A stretch of DNA of 64,000 nt from Luscinia megarhynchos (lineage: Eukaryota > Chordata > Aves > Passeriformes > Turdidae). A model generated the notes under the pieces. That model worked only from the letters and a program-made list of their open reading frames with translations. It was not told the origin of the DNA and did no database searches. The stretch lies in the NCBI GenBank assembly GCA_034336665.1, contig JAPFBE010000032.1, forward strand, positions 4,154,001 to 4,218,000. The letters are read 5' to 3'. The position numbers and the translations under genes are program-made. Shown here in pieces: positions 52,060 to 63,751 of the stretch (its first letter is position 1; each line of letters starts with the position of its first letter).

Positions 52060-52561
52060 CTGGTACTGGTGTCCAGTTCTGGGCCCCTCAGTTTAGGAAA
52101 GATGTTGAGATGCTTGAGTGCGTCCAGACAAGGGCAACAAGGCTGGTGAGGGGCTTGGAACACAAACCCTGTGAGGAATGGCTGAGGGAGCTGGGGTTGT
52201 TTAGCCTGGAGAAAAGGAGACTCAGGGATGACCTTATCACTCTCTACAACTTCCTGAAAGATGGTTGTAGTCAGGTGGAGCTGGTCTCTTTCTCCAAGCA
52301 GCAACTGACAGAACAAGAGGACACAGTCTTAAGCTGCGCCAAAGGAAATTAAAGTCGGATATTAGGAAAAAGTTTTTACAGAAAGAGTGATCAGGTACTG
52401 GAATTGTCTGCCCAGGGAGGTGGTAGAGTCACCATCCCTGGATGTGTTTAAAAAAGACTGGATGTGGTACTCAGTGCCATGGTTTAGCTGAAGTGTTAGG
52501 GCATGGGTTAGACCCGATGATCTTAAAGGTCTCTTCCAACCTAGTGATTCTGTGATTCTGT
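52060..52561 (+). mobile_element. CR1 LINE, 5'-truncated, plus strand
   Basis: Encodes the CR1 RT C-terminus ([20 protein letters not shown], about 52136-52195), then the 3' UTR and ends with the terminal repeat GATTCTGTGATTCTG. Complete 3' end. Confidence 0.95.
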
Positions 52562-52699
52562 ACAGACCAGTATTTTGGATTTGGTACAAGAATAATGTTG
52601 ATAACACACTGATGTTTAGTTGTTGCTTGATAGTGCTTACTTTAAATCAAGCACTTCTCAGTTTTCCATTCTGCATCAGTAAGCAGGTGCACAAGAGGC

Positions 52700-53083
52700 T
52701 GTGAGGGAACATAGCCAGGACAGTTAACCCAAACTGGCCAAAGGGATATTCCATACCATAGAACGTCATGCTCAGTATATAAAGCAGGGGGTTGGGATTG
52801 GTTGGGAGCTACCAATTACTGTCGAGGGATGGGTTGGGCATGGGTCAGTGGGTGGTAAGCAATTGTATTGTACATCACTTCTGTTTTCTTGGATTTTATT
52901 TCTTTTTTCCTATTATAACAAGAATATTTTACTTTATTTCAATTACTAAACTGTTCTTATCTTAACCCACAGGTTTTACATTTTTTCCAACTTTCCTCCC
53001 CATCCATCCAGGGAAGAGGAGTGGGGGGAAGTGAGTGAACAGCTGTGTGGTACTTAGCTGCCAGTTGGGGTTAAACCACAACA
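52700..53083 (+). repeat. ERVL-D 5' LTR
   Basis: Starts TGTGAGGGAACATAGCC, has TATATAAAGC (52777) as TATA box and ends GGTTAAACCACAACA. It is typical of avian LTRs and is followed by a primer site. Confidence 0.8.
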
Positions 53084-53091
53084 GCCCATTT

Positions 53092-53109
53092 TGGCCACCC
53101 AAAATGGGG
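53092..53109 (+). promoter_or_regulatory. ERVL-D primer-binding site, tRNA-Lys-like
   Basis: TGGCCACCCAAAATGGGG: a worn tRNA-Lys(CTT) complement, 8 bases after the LTR. Confidence 0.6.
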
Positions 53110-53195
53110 CTCAGAGGGTTGAAACAATGACAGATCTGACCAGAGCATGTTAAAACAAATTTCTTATAAGCATTTATTATATTAGTTTAATAGTC

Positions 53196-54480
53196 ATGGG
53201 TCACAATGTTGATTTCTTTACTCTCACTGTTGTTGCACTTGTTCTCAGAATTGTGTTGTGTGACACTTGTTATAGACGACAATATAATATTGGCTTTCGA
53301 ATTCATAGATTAGCTTTTTGTATTACAAGTATTTTTATATGGTACAATTTATACTTACTTTTAACTGCTTTTGTATAGTATAATCTGTCATTTTATGTAT
53401 ACACTGTATAGTTTATATGAATAATAGTGTGATAAATATATTATATTGTAGGCTTTAGCAAAATGTTAAAATAGAGACTAAAATACCTCTAGGTAGCCAA
53501 CTTAGAGAATGGTGTAAAGCAATTATTTTTCTTACATCTGCAAACTGGCCTCTCCAAGTGATAACAGTGACAGAAACCAGAGCATAAACATCTGGAAAGG
53601 ATTTATTGACTCCTCGCTATCAGGGAGTATGAAACAACAGGATGGAAACACAGGAAGAAATAAAATATATTGACCTAATCTACAGAATGTCCTGCAGACA
53701 AGTCAGAGGTTAAAACCAAACAAGAGAGTTCTTGGAACATCAAAAACTCAAAGGAATGTTTAAATAATGCATAAAATTATGAACATGCATGTACCCCCAG
53801 CAATGTAACAGTATTAAGAATGGTGTTTTACACTGACGATGCATTCTTTGGCTATTCACCAAAAACACCCCAGCACTGGATATCTTTTTTGTCCCTGGTT
53901 TTATCCCTTATTAAACTTTTAAAATTCTAAATGGTGAACTTTGTTTTTCACATTACTTGCAGTATGTGATCCTTGTGGTGATGTTTATCATCATTGAGGC
54001 CTGGACCAAGGTTATAATTTTGTTGTACATCATAATACTAGCCTATGATATGATAGAATCACTGGTCATAAAACTAACCTGGTATGCATCCTCAGCATTG
54101 GGAACTATTAACAGTTACCTCTTCTGCCTTTTCTCCTCAAATACATCTTGCAACATCCATCCATTTATCCATCCATCCTGCCTTCCTTCTCCTCCAGGAT
54201 GATTACAGTAGTATTTGAGAATTTGTAAGATTTTGAATATCTGTTCAATACCCTTGCAGCCAACCGGGCCCTTTTGCTAGGAGCCAGCATGTTGCTGCAT
54301 ATAGTTCAGGTCTTCTTTCAGATTAAACGACTATTTAAGAACATCACCCAGAGATTTGCCCTGAGGCTGAATACTTCTGAGTGATGGGGTGTGCGGGATA
54401 GTATGGGCAAGTGCCTAGAACAGTGGGCACCTCCAATGTTTTTGAACCTCACCCCTGAACAAGTGCATGATAGGAAAGAT
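53196..54480 (+). pseudogene. gag: ERVL-D hydrophobic leader frames and gag start
   Basis: An ATG frame at 53196 encodes MGHNVDFFTLTVVALVLRI, which aligns with the same position in ERVL-C. An AT-rich insert of roughly 650 bp (about 53280-53945) follows. Frame 53957-54202 has YVILVVMFIII and VIILLYIIILAYDMI, matching the ERVL-C hydrophobic pair. A third hydrophobic piece (LLLGASMLLHIVQVFFQI, about 54271-54325) matches the segment at 28-80 in ERVL-A. Gag-like sequence (MFLNLTPEQVHD, about 54437-54472) then ends at the junction with ERVL-B. Frames are shifted between pieces. Confidence 0.55.
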
Positions 54481-54569
54481 GCATGCTAATGTCTTTATAA
54501 ATAATTCTATGGATGAAGGTGTGGGTGTTACCCTTTTTTAAATGGGTCTTAATGTCTCTACTGACTTTG

Positions 54570-54973
54570 AGCATGTCTCACAGTCATGGAAAACCTGAGA
54601 AATACTGTCCACTATTAGATCCACCCCTTGGTCTCGTGCCACCGTGCCCACTTATAGGTGGCGTCTCTGCCCTAATGACCTGAGCCATCGTGAGCCCATT
54701 GAACCAGGAACAATTCTCCCTTGTGTTGCCAATCTAAGTGTATCTTTGACACCTCTATCTTTGCAGCCTGATCTACCTGCTCGTTGTGTCGGTGCTCCTC
54801 ATCAGCCCAACTCTTAGGGACATGGGCATCTACATGACAGACTTTCACAGGTAGCTTCTCTACCCAGGTGGCAATGTCTTTCCACTCATCAGCAGCCCAG
54901 ATTGGTTTTCCTCTACGTTGCCAGTCAGCCTTTTTCCACCTTTCCAGCCAATGCCACAGAGCATTGGCCACCA
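54570..54973 (-). pseudogene. pol: ERVL-B RNase H end and integrase start
   Basis: Frame 55088-54672 enters ERVL sequence near 54975 (VANALWHWLERWKKADWQRR) and runs through HVDAHVPKS to AHDGSGH. Further homology to ERVL-A, including the start of the integrase zinc region, ends about 54570. Confidence 0.85.
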
Positions 54974-55817
54974 ATCCCTTTTCCCAAAGTTCCTTTTTAA
55001 TACAAAGGGGGGGATGAAATGGGGGGGGGGGAGGGGGGAGGAAGAAAAAAAAAATCTCCCAAGGTAACAATCTTTGTTTTTTCTTCAAAATTAATGATTT
55101 CTATTTGAAGTTCCAGCAGGTACTCCACCCCCATTCTACCTCGTACAGGCTCAATCACAGCTGACCACATTGCTAACAGCCATCAGAGTGCCAGTCCATG
55201 CTGAAGAATTCCTCTCCTGACAAGGTTTCCTTGCAAGCCATGCCAAGAAAACTTCACCTCCCTTCCTACTAGTTCCAAGATGCTTCAAAAAACTTGTTCA
55301 GACATTGGGGACTGAAGAAATGGCTTGCATTTTGAAAATTGTTTTATGAATGCTTTTGATTGTTTTTGTCATTTTGTGTTCATTACTTGCCTCAACCACT
55401 TAATTTTAAAATCCCTAAAAGAAACCATCTTAATTAATAAAGAAACAAGGAGTTGTGGAGACCAAGAAAGGCATTCCCAGTTAAGGAAAGCAACTCCTTT
55501 TCTGTTCCCTGGGTCAGCTCTGTGGACTCCCCGTCTGCGAGCATTTAAGTCACTCCCACCCTGTTTCCCTGTTGGTCTTTTGCCCTAACCCCACCCTTGT
55601 GACACCACCATGTCCCCTGGTAATTGGTCTCTGAGGCTTCCACACTGCCCTGCTCATCCCATGTACTTTAACCTGGGCCCTCAAATCCCTTTGTCCTTTG
55701 TTCTCTGAACCATGGACGGTGCACACGTGTGGCTGAAATAAACATCTCTGTGAAACCCCTGCAAAGACCCTTCCTGATTCATATTTGCTATCACCCCAAA
55801 CAACACCAAATGCAACA
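54974..55817 (+). mobile_element. Insertion in ERVL-B: 3' fragment of another ERV with LTR
   Basis: Splits the ERVL-B RNase H. Flanks GGCCAC (54968-54973) and GGCTAC (55818-55823) look like a 6-bp duplication with one mismatch. The left part includes a G-rich tract (55009-55045) and a hydrophobic frame at 55325-55588 (NAFDCFCHFVFITCLNHL) that may be an env tail. A purine stretch then leads to an LTR at 55454-55817 (TGTGGAGACC to TGCAACA) with AATAAA at 55737-55742. Confidence 0.6.
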
Positions 55818-55823
55818 GGCTAC

Positions 55824-56313
55824 CATCCATGAATCAGTGTAAAGGTAGAGCTTTGGCCACTTCTTTCTTTCAGTAATCCCCAGGGCCAGCTGAACAGCTG
55901 AGTTCAGCAAGTTGATTTGATCCACCTTCTCCTTCGATTGCTTGTGCAACCTGTCGTGTGGGGCTTTGTACAGCTGCTTTCCACTTCCGGTTCATCCCCA
56001 CGATGCAGCAGGAACCGTCAGTGAAAAGGGCGTAGCATGTTTCATCTGCCTGCAGTTGGTTATACGGTGGGGCTTCTTCAGCCTGGGTCACTTGCTTCTG
56101 CTCCTCTTCGTCAGTGAGACCAAAATCTTCACCTTGTGGCCAATTTGTAATTATCTCCAAAACCCCAGGGCGATTCGGTTGCCAATATGGGCGTGCTGCG
56201 TGATGAGGGCAATCCACTTGCTCCATGTGGCGTCGGTGGCGTGGTGGGTAGAGGGAACCTTTCCTTTGAACATCCACCCCAGAACTGGCAGTCGGGGTGC
56301 CAGGAGGAGTCAT
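55824..56313 (-). pseudogene. pol: ERVL-B RNase H
   Basis: Frame 56313-55870 has CYALFTDGSCCIVGMNRKWK, matching ERVL-A at about 12588-12640. The N-terminal half corresponds to the RT-RNase H linker. Confidence 0.85.
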
Positions 56314-56399
56314 GCTTCCGTGCCAATCACCTCTGAGGCAACTTGAACTCCTTCATAGCCGACCAAGATTTCATTCCCTGTGGGAGAGTAGTTGGCTTC

Positions 56400-56894
56400 G
56401 GACCCTCTGTAAGTTTGGCTCCAGAATCCTAGAGGTCAGCCTCGAGTCTCCCCAGGCACCTTCTGCCAAAGGCTCCAGGACAGACCATGGTTCCCAGCTG
56501 CAGAGTAGAGCGCATTCTTTACCTCTGGTCCTGTCCTGACTGGGCCGAGGGCTACTGCATGGGCGATCTCCTGTTTGATCTGGGCGAAGGCTTGCTGTTG
56601 TTCGGGGCCCCAGTGGAAATTGTTCTTCTTGCAGGTGACCAGGTAGAGAGGGCTCACAATCTGGCTGTACTCAGGGATGTGCATTCTCCAAAAGCCTATG
56701 GTGCATAGGAAAGATTGTGTTTCCTTCTTGCTGGCTGGCGGAGACATTGCGGTGATCTTATTGATGACCTCAGTGGGAATTTGAGGCCGTCTGCCTTGTC
56801 ACTTCACTCCCAGAAACTGGATCTCTCGGGCAGGTCATTTTACTTTGCTCTTTTTAATGGCAAAGCTGGCCCCCAGCAAAATCTGAATGATTTT
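56400..56894 (-). pseudogene. pol: ERVL-B RT C-terminal part
   Basis: Frame 56747-56436 (TIGFWRMHIPEYSQIVSPLY) matches ERVL-A 11890-12190 and shares its TGA at the corresponding end. Interrupted on the right by the solo LTR. Confidence 0.88.
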
Positions 56895-57461
56895 CTCTCT
56901 GTCCTGGGGTGATGTCGCAATGCTCTGTATCCCCAAATCGTGTTTCTCATGCCTAGAAAGTTTGTTTTGTCTAGCCCGGCAAGCCCCGCCCCCTGCTGCT
57001 GCTGGCTTTGCTGCTTGCTTGCATGCTTACATCTTTTCCCCCGCTGCTTCTGCTTTTTCCTGCCACTTTTCCTTTACTTTTCTTTCCCTTATTAGCTAGG
57101 AACACCTGATCCTGGGCAGCCTGAACATCAAGGAACCCCGGACACTGCACCATCGTGACAAGAAATACGTGTTTCGCCCCCCCCCCAGCATCGGAGACGA
57201 TCTGAGATTGTAAACCTACTCAGACGGGTGACAAATTCTTTTTTGGCACCTGTGTTTGTTTTTTTTCCCTTGTGTTGGGGGGTGTTTTTCTGTGTGTTTG
57301 TTAAAATAAACAAGTTTTTTCCACTTTTTTTTTTTTCCCTCGGAGGAAGTTCTTCCCGAACCCGGTAGTGGGAGGGGGGAGGAGTTCTGGGGGTTTGTTT
57401 TCCTAGGGGGACTCCTTTGAGAGATATCTCCCGTAATTTTGTCAGAAACCAGGACACTCTC
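56895..57461 (+). repeat. Solo LTR of the ERVL-A family with CTCTC duplication
   Basis: LTR 56900-57456 (TGTCCTGG to CCAGGACA), flanked by CTCTC at 56895-56899 and 57457-57461. AATAAA at 57305-57310. It matches the ERVL-A 3' LTR in the CTGCTGCTGCTGGCTT block and in the end region, so an ERVL element inserted into a relative's RT and then recombined to a solo LTR. Confidence 0.9.
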
Positions 57462-57960
57462 CTTTCTCAAATACCTCCATTGTTGTTTTTCCCAACACAA
57501 TGATGTCATCAATGTATTGCAGATGTTCTGGAGCCTCACCCTTTTCCAGTGCAGCCTGGATCAGTCTGTGGCAGATGGTGGGACTATGCTTCCACCCCTG
57601 GGGCAGTCGGTTCCAGGTGTACTGCACTCCCCTCCAGGTGAAAGCAAACTGAGGCCTGCACTCTGCTGCCAAAGGAATGGATAAAAATGCATTGGCAATG
57701 TCAATGGTGGCATACCACTTTGCTGCTTTGGACACCAGCTCGTACTGGAGTTCCAGCATGTCCGGCACGGCAGCGCTCAGCGGTGGAGTCGCTTCATTCA
57801 ATGCACGATAGTCCACAGTCAATCTCCATTCTCCATCAGATTTGCGCACAGGCCAGATGGGGCTGTTGAAAGGTGCATGGGTTTTGCTGAGCACCCCTTG
57901 GCTCTCCAGCTCACGGATCATCTTGTGGATGGGGGATCACAGCATCTCAATTTCTCTGGT
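57462..57960 (-). pseudogene. pol: ERVL-B RT N-terminal and palm part
   Basis: Minus-strand frame 57921-57442 is open across the fingers and palm (SPIWPVRKSDGEWRLTVDY to YIDDIIVLGKTT). It is the best-preserved RT stretch of this family in the window. Confidence 0.92.
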
Positions 57961-58695
57961 ACTGCCGGCAGTGCACTGTTGAGGTGGCAATTGGTAACTG
58001 TTGCTGCTCTTCCACCTTTAGGAGTCCGACTGCAAATGGGTTTTCTGATAGTCCAGGCAAGGTGTTCAACTGCTTAATGCTCTCTGCTGTTACAGCAGCT
58101 ATTCCAAAAGCCCACCTGAGTCCCTATGGGTCTTTGTAGTAGCTGTTCCTGAGGAAGTCTATGCCTAGAATGTGCAGTGCCCCTGGGCCAGTTACAATAG
58201 GATGTTTTTGCCACTGCTTCTCAGTCAGGCTCACCTCAGCCTCCAGCAGTTAATTCCTGCCATCCCCCCGTCATCCCAGCAATGGAAACAGGTTCTTCAC
58301 CCACATGTTCTGATGGTATTAGGGTGCATTGTGAACCAGTGTCAACTAATGCCTCATATTCCTGTGGCTCTGATGTGCCAGGTCATCAGATCCACACCGT
58401 CCAAAAGACCCGGTTGTCTCATGCTTCTCCCTGGCTAGAGGCAGGGCCCCTCTAGCCCTGGTTATTTCCTTCCTGGGCATACATAGTAGAGGTTCCTTCA
58501 AGTGGGTCTGACAGATCATCCTCCCTTCTCTAATATCCTGCACCTTAGTTATGGGAGGTTGAGGCTACCTTCACTTTAGTAGAACTCCCTTGGTTAGTGC
58601 TTCTCTCCCTGAGTTGACACACTCGTGCTGTCAGGACAGAAGTGGGTTTCCCATCCTGTTTTCCCATGTCTTCTCCATGGTCATGCAGAAAGAAC
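57961..58695 (-). pseudogene. pro: ERVL-B protease and gag end
   Basis: Nucleotide match to ERVL-A 10785-11260 and, beyond the gag-protease junction (AGAGGGGCCCTGCCTCTAG at about 58437-58455), to the gag end of ERVL-C near 45480-45600. Broken by shifts and stops. Confidence 0.75.
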
Positions 58696-58698
58696 TAC

Positions 58699-58730
58699 CT
58701 GACCCTGACCCTAACCCTAACCCTAACCCC
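58699..58730. repeat. Interstitial telomeric repeat (CCCTAA)n
   Basis: Two CCCTGA variants and three CCCTAA units on the plus strand, followed by a C-rich tract, exactly where ERVL-B homology ends. Confidence 0.9.
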
Positions 58731-59044
58731 CTCCCCCCCCACCTGCCCCATGAGCAAGATAGAGTGTTTGCAAAGGGCAGGAGGAAATGGGAGTGAGGAG
58801 GACAGGCTGGACAATGTGACAGAGGGAAATCCATCTTCCCCCCACACTTTTTTTATAAAGTAATTCAGATGTACAGTTTGTAACAGTGCTATCACTCAAG
58901 AACCAAGGAAGACAGGCATGGGTAGGTACTACAGTTGTCATAGTCATGAATCTTCATGATCTGGCTTTACTTTGCACATCCCATGAGATCATTAGCTGTA
59001 TGCTCATTTTTCTTTTGGTTTACAGAAGCAGTGAGAAGTAATTT

Positions 59045-60000
59045 TGGCAAATGGCCCTGTATTAGATTTTGCTCGGGCTAGTTTTTCGTAGCAGGGGGGC
59101 CACAGAGAAGGCTTCTGTAAGAAGCTGCTGGAAGCTTCCACCATGTCTAGCAGAGTCAAACCCTGTTAGGTCTAAAGGCGGATGTTCCACTGGCCAAAGC
59201 TGGGCCAGTTAGAGAGGTTGGTAAGACCTCTGTGATAACACATTTAAGAAGAAAAACAAAACAAAGTGCATACAGTTTTTTCCACCCAGAGAAGAGGAGG
59301 ATGCGAGAACATGTGAAGGAAAACAACATGGTGACACCAAGGTCAGTGGAGAAGGAGAGGGAGGAGGTGCTCCAGGCACCAGAGCCGAGATTCCTCTACA
59401 GGCCGTGGTGAAGATCATGGTGAAGCAACTGTGCCCCTGCAGCCCATGGAGATCCATAGGGGATGCAGAAATCCACCTGCAGCCCGTGGGGGAGGTGCCC
59501 ATGCCAGAGCAGGTGGATGCCTGGAGGAGGCTGTGATCCAGTGGGAGATCCAGTGGAGAGCGAGGGCCCTTGCTTTCAGGCTGGAGCAGCCTGTCCTTGA
59601 AGGACTGCACCCCGTGGAAAGAGAGACCCACATCGCAGCAGTTTTGGGAGGACTGTGTGCCCATGGGGGGAATTCATATTGCAGCAAGTGCGGTAGGACT
59701 GCTGCATGTGAGAGTGGACCCACGCTGGAATAGTTCATGGAGAACTGTGACCCATGGGATGGACCCCACGGTCTCACAGGGGAAGGACTCCTCTCCCAGA
59801 GCAGCGGAAGAAAATCCTCGGGTGACAAACTAACAGAACCCCCACCCCATCTTGTTGCACTGTTGGTGGGAAGGAGGAAGGGGCTGGGGGAAAAAGGTGT
59901 TTTAAGGGCTTATTTTACTTCTCATTATCATCCTCTGATTTTGTTAGTAATAAATTCACTTTGCAACTTTAAGTTGAGCCTGTTTTGCCCTGGTCCTTAT
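59045..60000 (+). repeat. LTR-like avian repeat
   Basis: GGGGGGCCACAGAGAAGGC, then AGAAGCTGCTGGAAGCTTCC, a TATA-like ATTTAAGAAG (59246), internal GGAGGA-rich sequence and an end with TAATAAATTC (59948) and GAGCCTGTTTTGCCC. I recognise this as a common avian LTR type. The plus frames inside it are not genes. Exact ends not determined. Confidence 0.5.
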
Positions 60001-60429
60001 CTTAATTAATGAACCCTTTATTATGTGAATGAGCTGCTTACAGTCAAGTTAATCAGGAAACTGCCCCGCTTCACTGACTAAGGAACTTCATTAATCAATT
60101 TGCCAAAAGTAAAGACTGTGGCAAGGAATCAAGTTGTCTTAAGGTGACTTTCTAATGCTTGTATCTTCAAATTGTTTGTTCTGTTAGTGCTGAATATTGA
60201 GTTCTGCAGCTTTTAACTAGTTACAAAAGTAAAAAGAAAAATAAAAAGTGCAAAGTTTGTTATCAAACACTGTACTTGCACTTGCTCCCCTGCATCCTTC
60301 ACACAAACTGTGTTGTCTGCAGTAAACAGCAAAAGAAGCCTTACTTTTAGTTATTTTTTCTTCCTAGCTAAAACAAAAAAAATTACCTAAACTATAATTT
60401 TTTTTCCTTTTTCTTAAAATTATTCAAAC

Positions 60430-60796
60430 CTACTCTAAACTAAAAACCCAGAAAAGCACCAGGAGCTCACACCTGTAGCCCACTAGCCCTGGCCTAAGCC
60501 ACAACATTTCCCAACACCAAAAAAACTAAAAGCAAACTAAAGAAACCAAACTACAACCCATAAAAAAACTCTTCTAAATTTGTCATCTCTTTGAAATGAC
60601 AAAAGGTTTTGCTGTTTAGTATTGTTCATTTTTGTATTAAAAAGTGCTTTGCCTGTTAAATAAACAGGTTTTTTTCCACTTCTCTCAAAAAAAAATATTT
60701 TCCCTGAACCAGTTGGGGGAAAAACTACTTAAATCTGTTTCCTAAAAAAACCCCATTCAAAAGTTTCCTACCAAATTTACCCTAAACCAAAACACA
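60430..60796 (+). repeat. Worn LTR relic of the ERVL-A family
   Basis: TAAATAAACAGGTTTTTTTC (AATAAA at 60659-60664) followed by CCACTTCTC and, 100 bp on, ACCAAATTTACCCTAAACC matches the ends of the LTRs at 14083-14709 and 56900-57456. G-rich parts have become A-rich through decay. Confidence 0.6.
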
Positions 60797-60799
60797 AGT

Positions 60800-63751
60800 A
60801 TCTATCAACCAGAGTCTGAACTGGAAAAATCCATCCTTAATTTATATACAATACTGTGATGAGAACAGTTTGCCAAGATCTTTCATCAAGTATACTTCCA
60901 TTTTATGACCTGCATTTCGGAGACAACAGTTTGGGGGAGGGGAGAAACAGGAACCCAACAAAGTTACCAATTAATTAAATATAAGTGCCTTTCCCATACA
61001 CCTTTAACAAAAAGTATTGACTTTATATAACAAAATTAAACCTCAGGCCTACTAAATGTCATTTCAAGGCAGCACATTAGACTCTTGTGTCCTCTATTGC
61101 TGCCCCTGCACACAGAACAGCAGATGAACCGGCAGCCCTATCTTTTAGTTGATCATACAAATAAACCTAACAAAGGGTGCCACCTTGAGCTACAGCACTT
61201 TTTTATTATGCAAGTAGGATGGACCGTAGATTTACAAAACATAAAGAACATGCATGAAAGAGTGCCTATTCCTCACACAAGAAGTACTTGACACGCTCTG
61301 TGCCCCAGCTCTTCACATACTGCTCTCAGAAATCACAGGCACATTCTTGTAATTCATATTAACATTTGAAAGAAACCCAAGATAAACACATTGCCCTGCT
61401 AAAAAGTGAGTCACTAAGAGAAAATCAACTGTGATGAAGTTTCACAATCGGCTTAAGCCAATCTTTGAGAATCCACTTTCCTCTTCCTCATCCACCCAAA
61501 GTTTCACAACCCCTATGACAGCAACTAGTCCTCAGGTAGCTGCAAGATCAGCTGCATCGTATCTCTGACTCAGTAAAACTAACGCTACAAGAAAGCCCAT
61601 CTGCACACAAAGCAGCAAGCTGATCCAGCTGATTCCCCAGCCACAAACACATCGGTGCCATCAGGAATGAGTAGGTGGGAACATCCTATTCTGCAAAAGT
61701 ACAACTTCAGACAAAAATTTCACCCTCAGCCAAGCTGGAAAATGATATTATTGTTTTCCTTCAGATTTGCTTTTTGCTAACAATAGAAGCAAGACAATGC
61801 TTAGTGTCATTATACCAATACCTCCACTGGTCACACTGAGTAGCAGTGTTTGATTTTTCCCAGTCTCGATTTTTATTTAGATTATAAACACCTCTTTTTT
61901 TCTATGTTAATAGAATGCTTGGCTTCTGTTCTGCAGCAATACATATTTACTGATAACATGCCAAGCCCGAAAGAAACATGGACTCTTTAAAGATTAAGAT
62001 ATCAAACTAGTATGCCTGCTTTTTGGTGGAGATCAGAGCATGCACTAATCTTAGCACAAAACCTACTCACAGGTTGTGCTGTACAGGCAACACAAGTGGG
62101 TAATGGCCTCACATGTTCTACTTGAAAGAGTGCAGAGAAACAATTCATGATATAAAGAAACATCTGAGAAGTGAGCAGTGGTAAAAGAAGACAGTGAGTT
62201 TGATACCAAGAAGGTTAATTCAATTTCTACTGTGAGCTTTTAGTAGTAAGACACTGTGACTGTGAACTTTTAGCAGAGAAGACACTGTGTCTGTGGACCT
62301 TTAGCAGAGAAGCAAGGCACGCACAAATTGTTCTCCAAGAAAGGACTTTGGAAGATAAAGAGGAGACATCTGGTTTAGGAATGCAGCTACAGCCAAAACA
62401 AGAACTGAGTTTGGGAACTTGGGGAATATGGGGAGGGCTTTTATGGCAATGGGCAAATTATAATATGCATGTAGTGACTGTGTATTAGCAACACGTTTGT
62501 AGAAATTAGGGGGCATGTTAGGAAGGAGTGATTCCCCATGCCCTTCCAGGCACATGAATAAATGATGCCCTCTTTAACACAAAAAAATTGATGTTAAGGA
62601 GTCTCATTCTGGTTTTCGGAGATTTGGTAACAAGTTGACTGACTGAACTACATTTCCAGAGACAAGACCACACAATCAGACAATCTATCTTGATGTGAAA
62701 CTCTGAAGCACTATCTAATGGGCACACAATTTGATATAATTGAATTTGTTCCATGCCAAAATCACATTTGTCAGTTTTTGTGTCTTGCCCTCCACATTTA
62801 ATTTCGGGACGTTGGGAGACAGCACATGTTGACAGATGACAAAGGATGGAGAAGTAAGAGACTTCACTTGGTAAAAGGCATCTCTACCACCCACACTATA
62901 CTTGGCACAGGAGCAACCAGACTCTGAAGACAGACATGGATATCATATGCAGTTCAGAGAAAACCAAATACTTGTGAGACCGAGGCGCTGAACACACATG
63001 GAAACTGAAGGCAGAGAGAGTCTATTTCAGACTTAATTCCTGTTAAAAGACTGTTTTGTTTATACAGCTAGGTCTTGCTTCTTAAGAGCTACTGCACGAA
63101 AGCCTCCTGCTATGTAACTATGAATAATAACAGAACATCTGAAATGAAAACACAAAACAAAAAAAAACAAAACCAAAAAACACTGTCCCTTGCAGGTCAG
63201 ATCAATGTGGCTTTTGCAGAAAAAAAAAATCTCGAGACAATCACACCTAATGATATACTTTGAGGTTTTAGAGCTGCTTGATCTATACATTCTCTACAAT
63301 GCTCAATTCATTTCTGTGGCACTAACCAACCTGCAAAAAACAGGTTTGGGATTTTGCACTAATTTAATTAGAATTTCATATATGACATTGAAACCTCAGC
63401 CAATGAAGATGGGCCACTAACTCCAGCAGAGAGAGCATTACCTAAGTATGATCTCCTCCATTTATTAATCACATAGGACATTATTTTAATATTTTCCTAT
63501 AAAGGGATGCTTTGGAAATGTGAAATCTGAAACATGACAGAGTCCGAAGAGATTTCAAATTTTGCTAAAGCATGTAAAGGTACATAAGCAAGGGAAGTTA
63601 TTTAAACACTGAAAACTGATTTAGAGTGGGAAAAAAATTACAAACCGGAAAAGCAAAGGATAATCCTGAAGATCTAAAATTTTTTTTTTTTTCAGATTGG
63701 AACATTTCTAGCTACTCTGAAGAACCGTAGTTTTTAGTTTTGTAGCAACTT
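60800..63751. other. No gene recognised
   Basis: AT-rich sequence with simple A tracts (63150-63180, 63680); expected to be a DCAF12 intron or upstream region. Confidence 0.5.

Larger units (their letters stand above)
54570..58695 (-). mobile_element. ERVL-B: pol and gag end of an ERVL-like element, minus strand, with two nested insertions
   Basis: Minus-strand order from right to left: gag-protease junction and protease (58690-57960), RT (57960-57457 and 56899-56400), RNase H (56313-55824), integrase N-terminal side (54973-54570). It abuts ERVL-D head-to-head near 54570 and ends at a telomeric repeat at 58699. No own LTR is seen. Close to ERVL-A in sequence. Confidence 0.88.

Noticed and set aside
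58590..58947. Overlapping frames with Pro/Asn/Leu-Thr or Val-Arg repeats
   Set aside because: Translation of the telomeric repeat and neighbouring C-tract.
59209..59833. Frames of 87-151 codons on both strands
   Set aside because: Lie within an LTR-like avian repeat; no domain and no conserved start.
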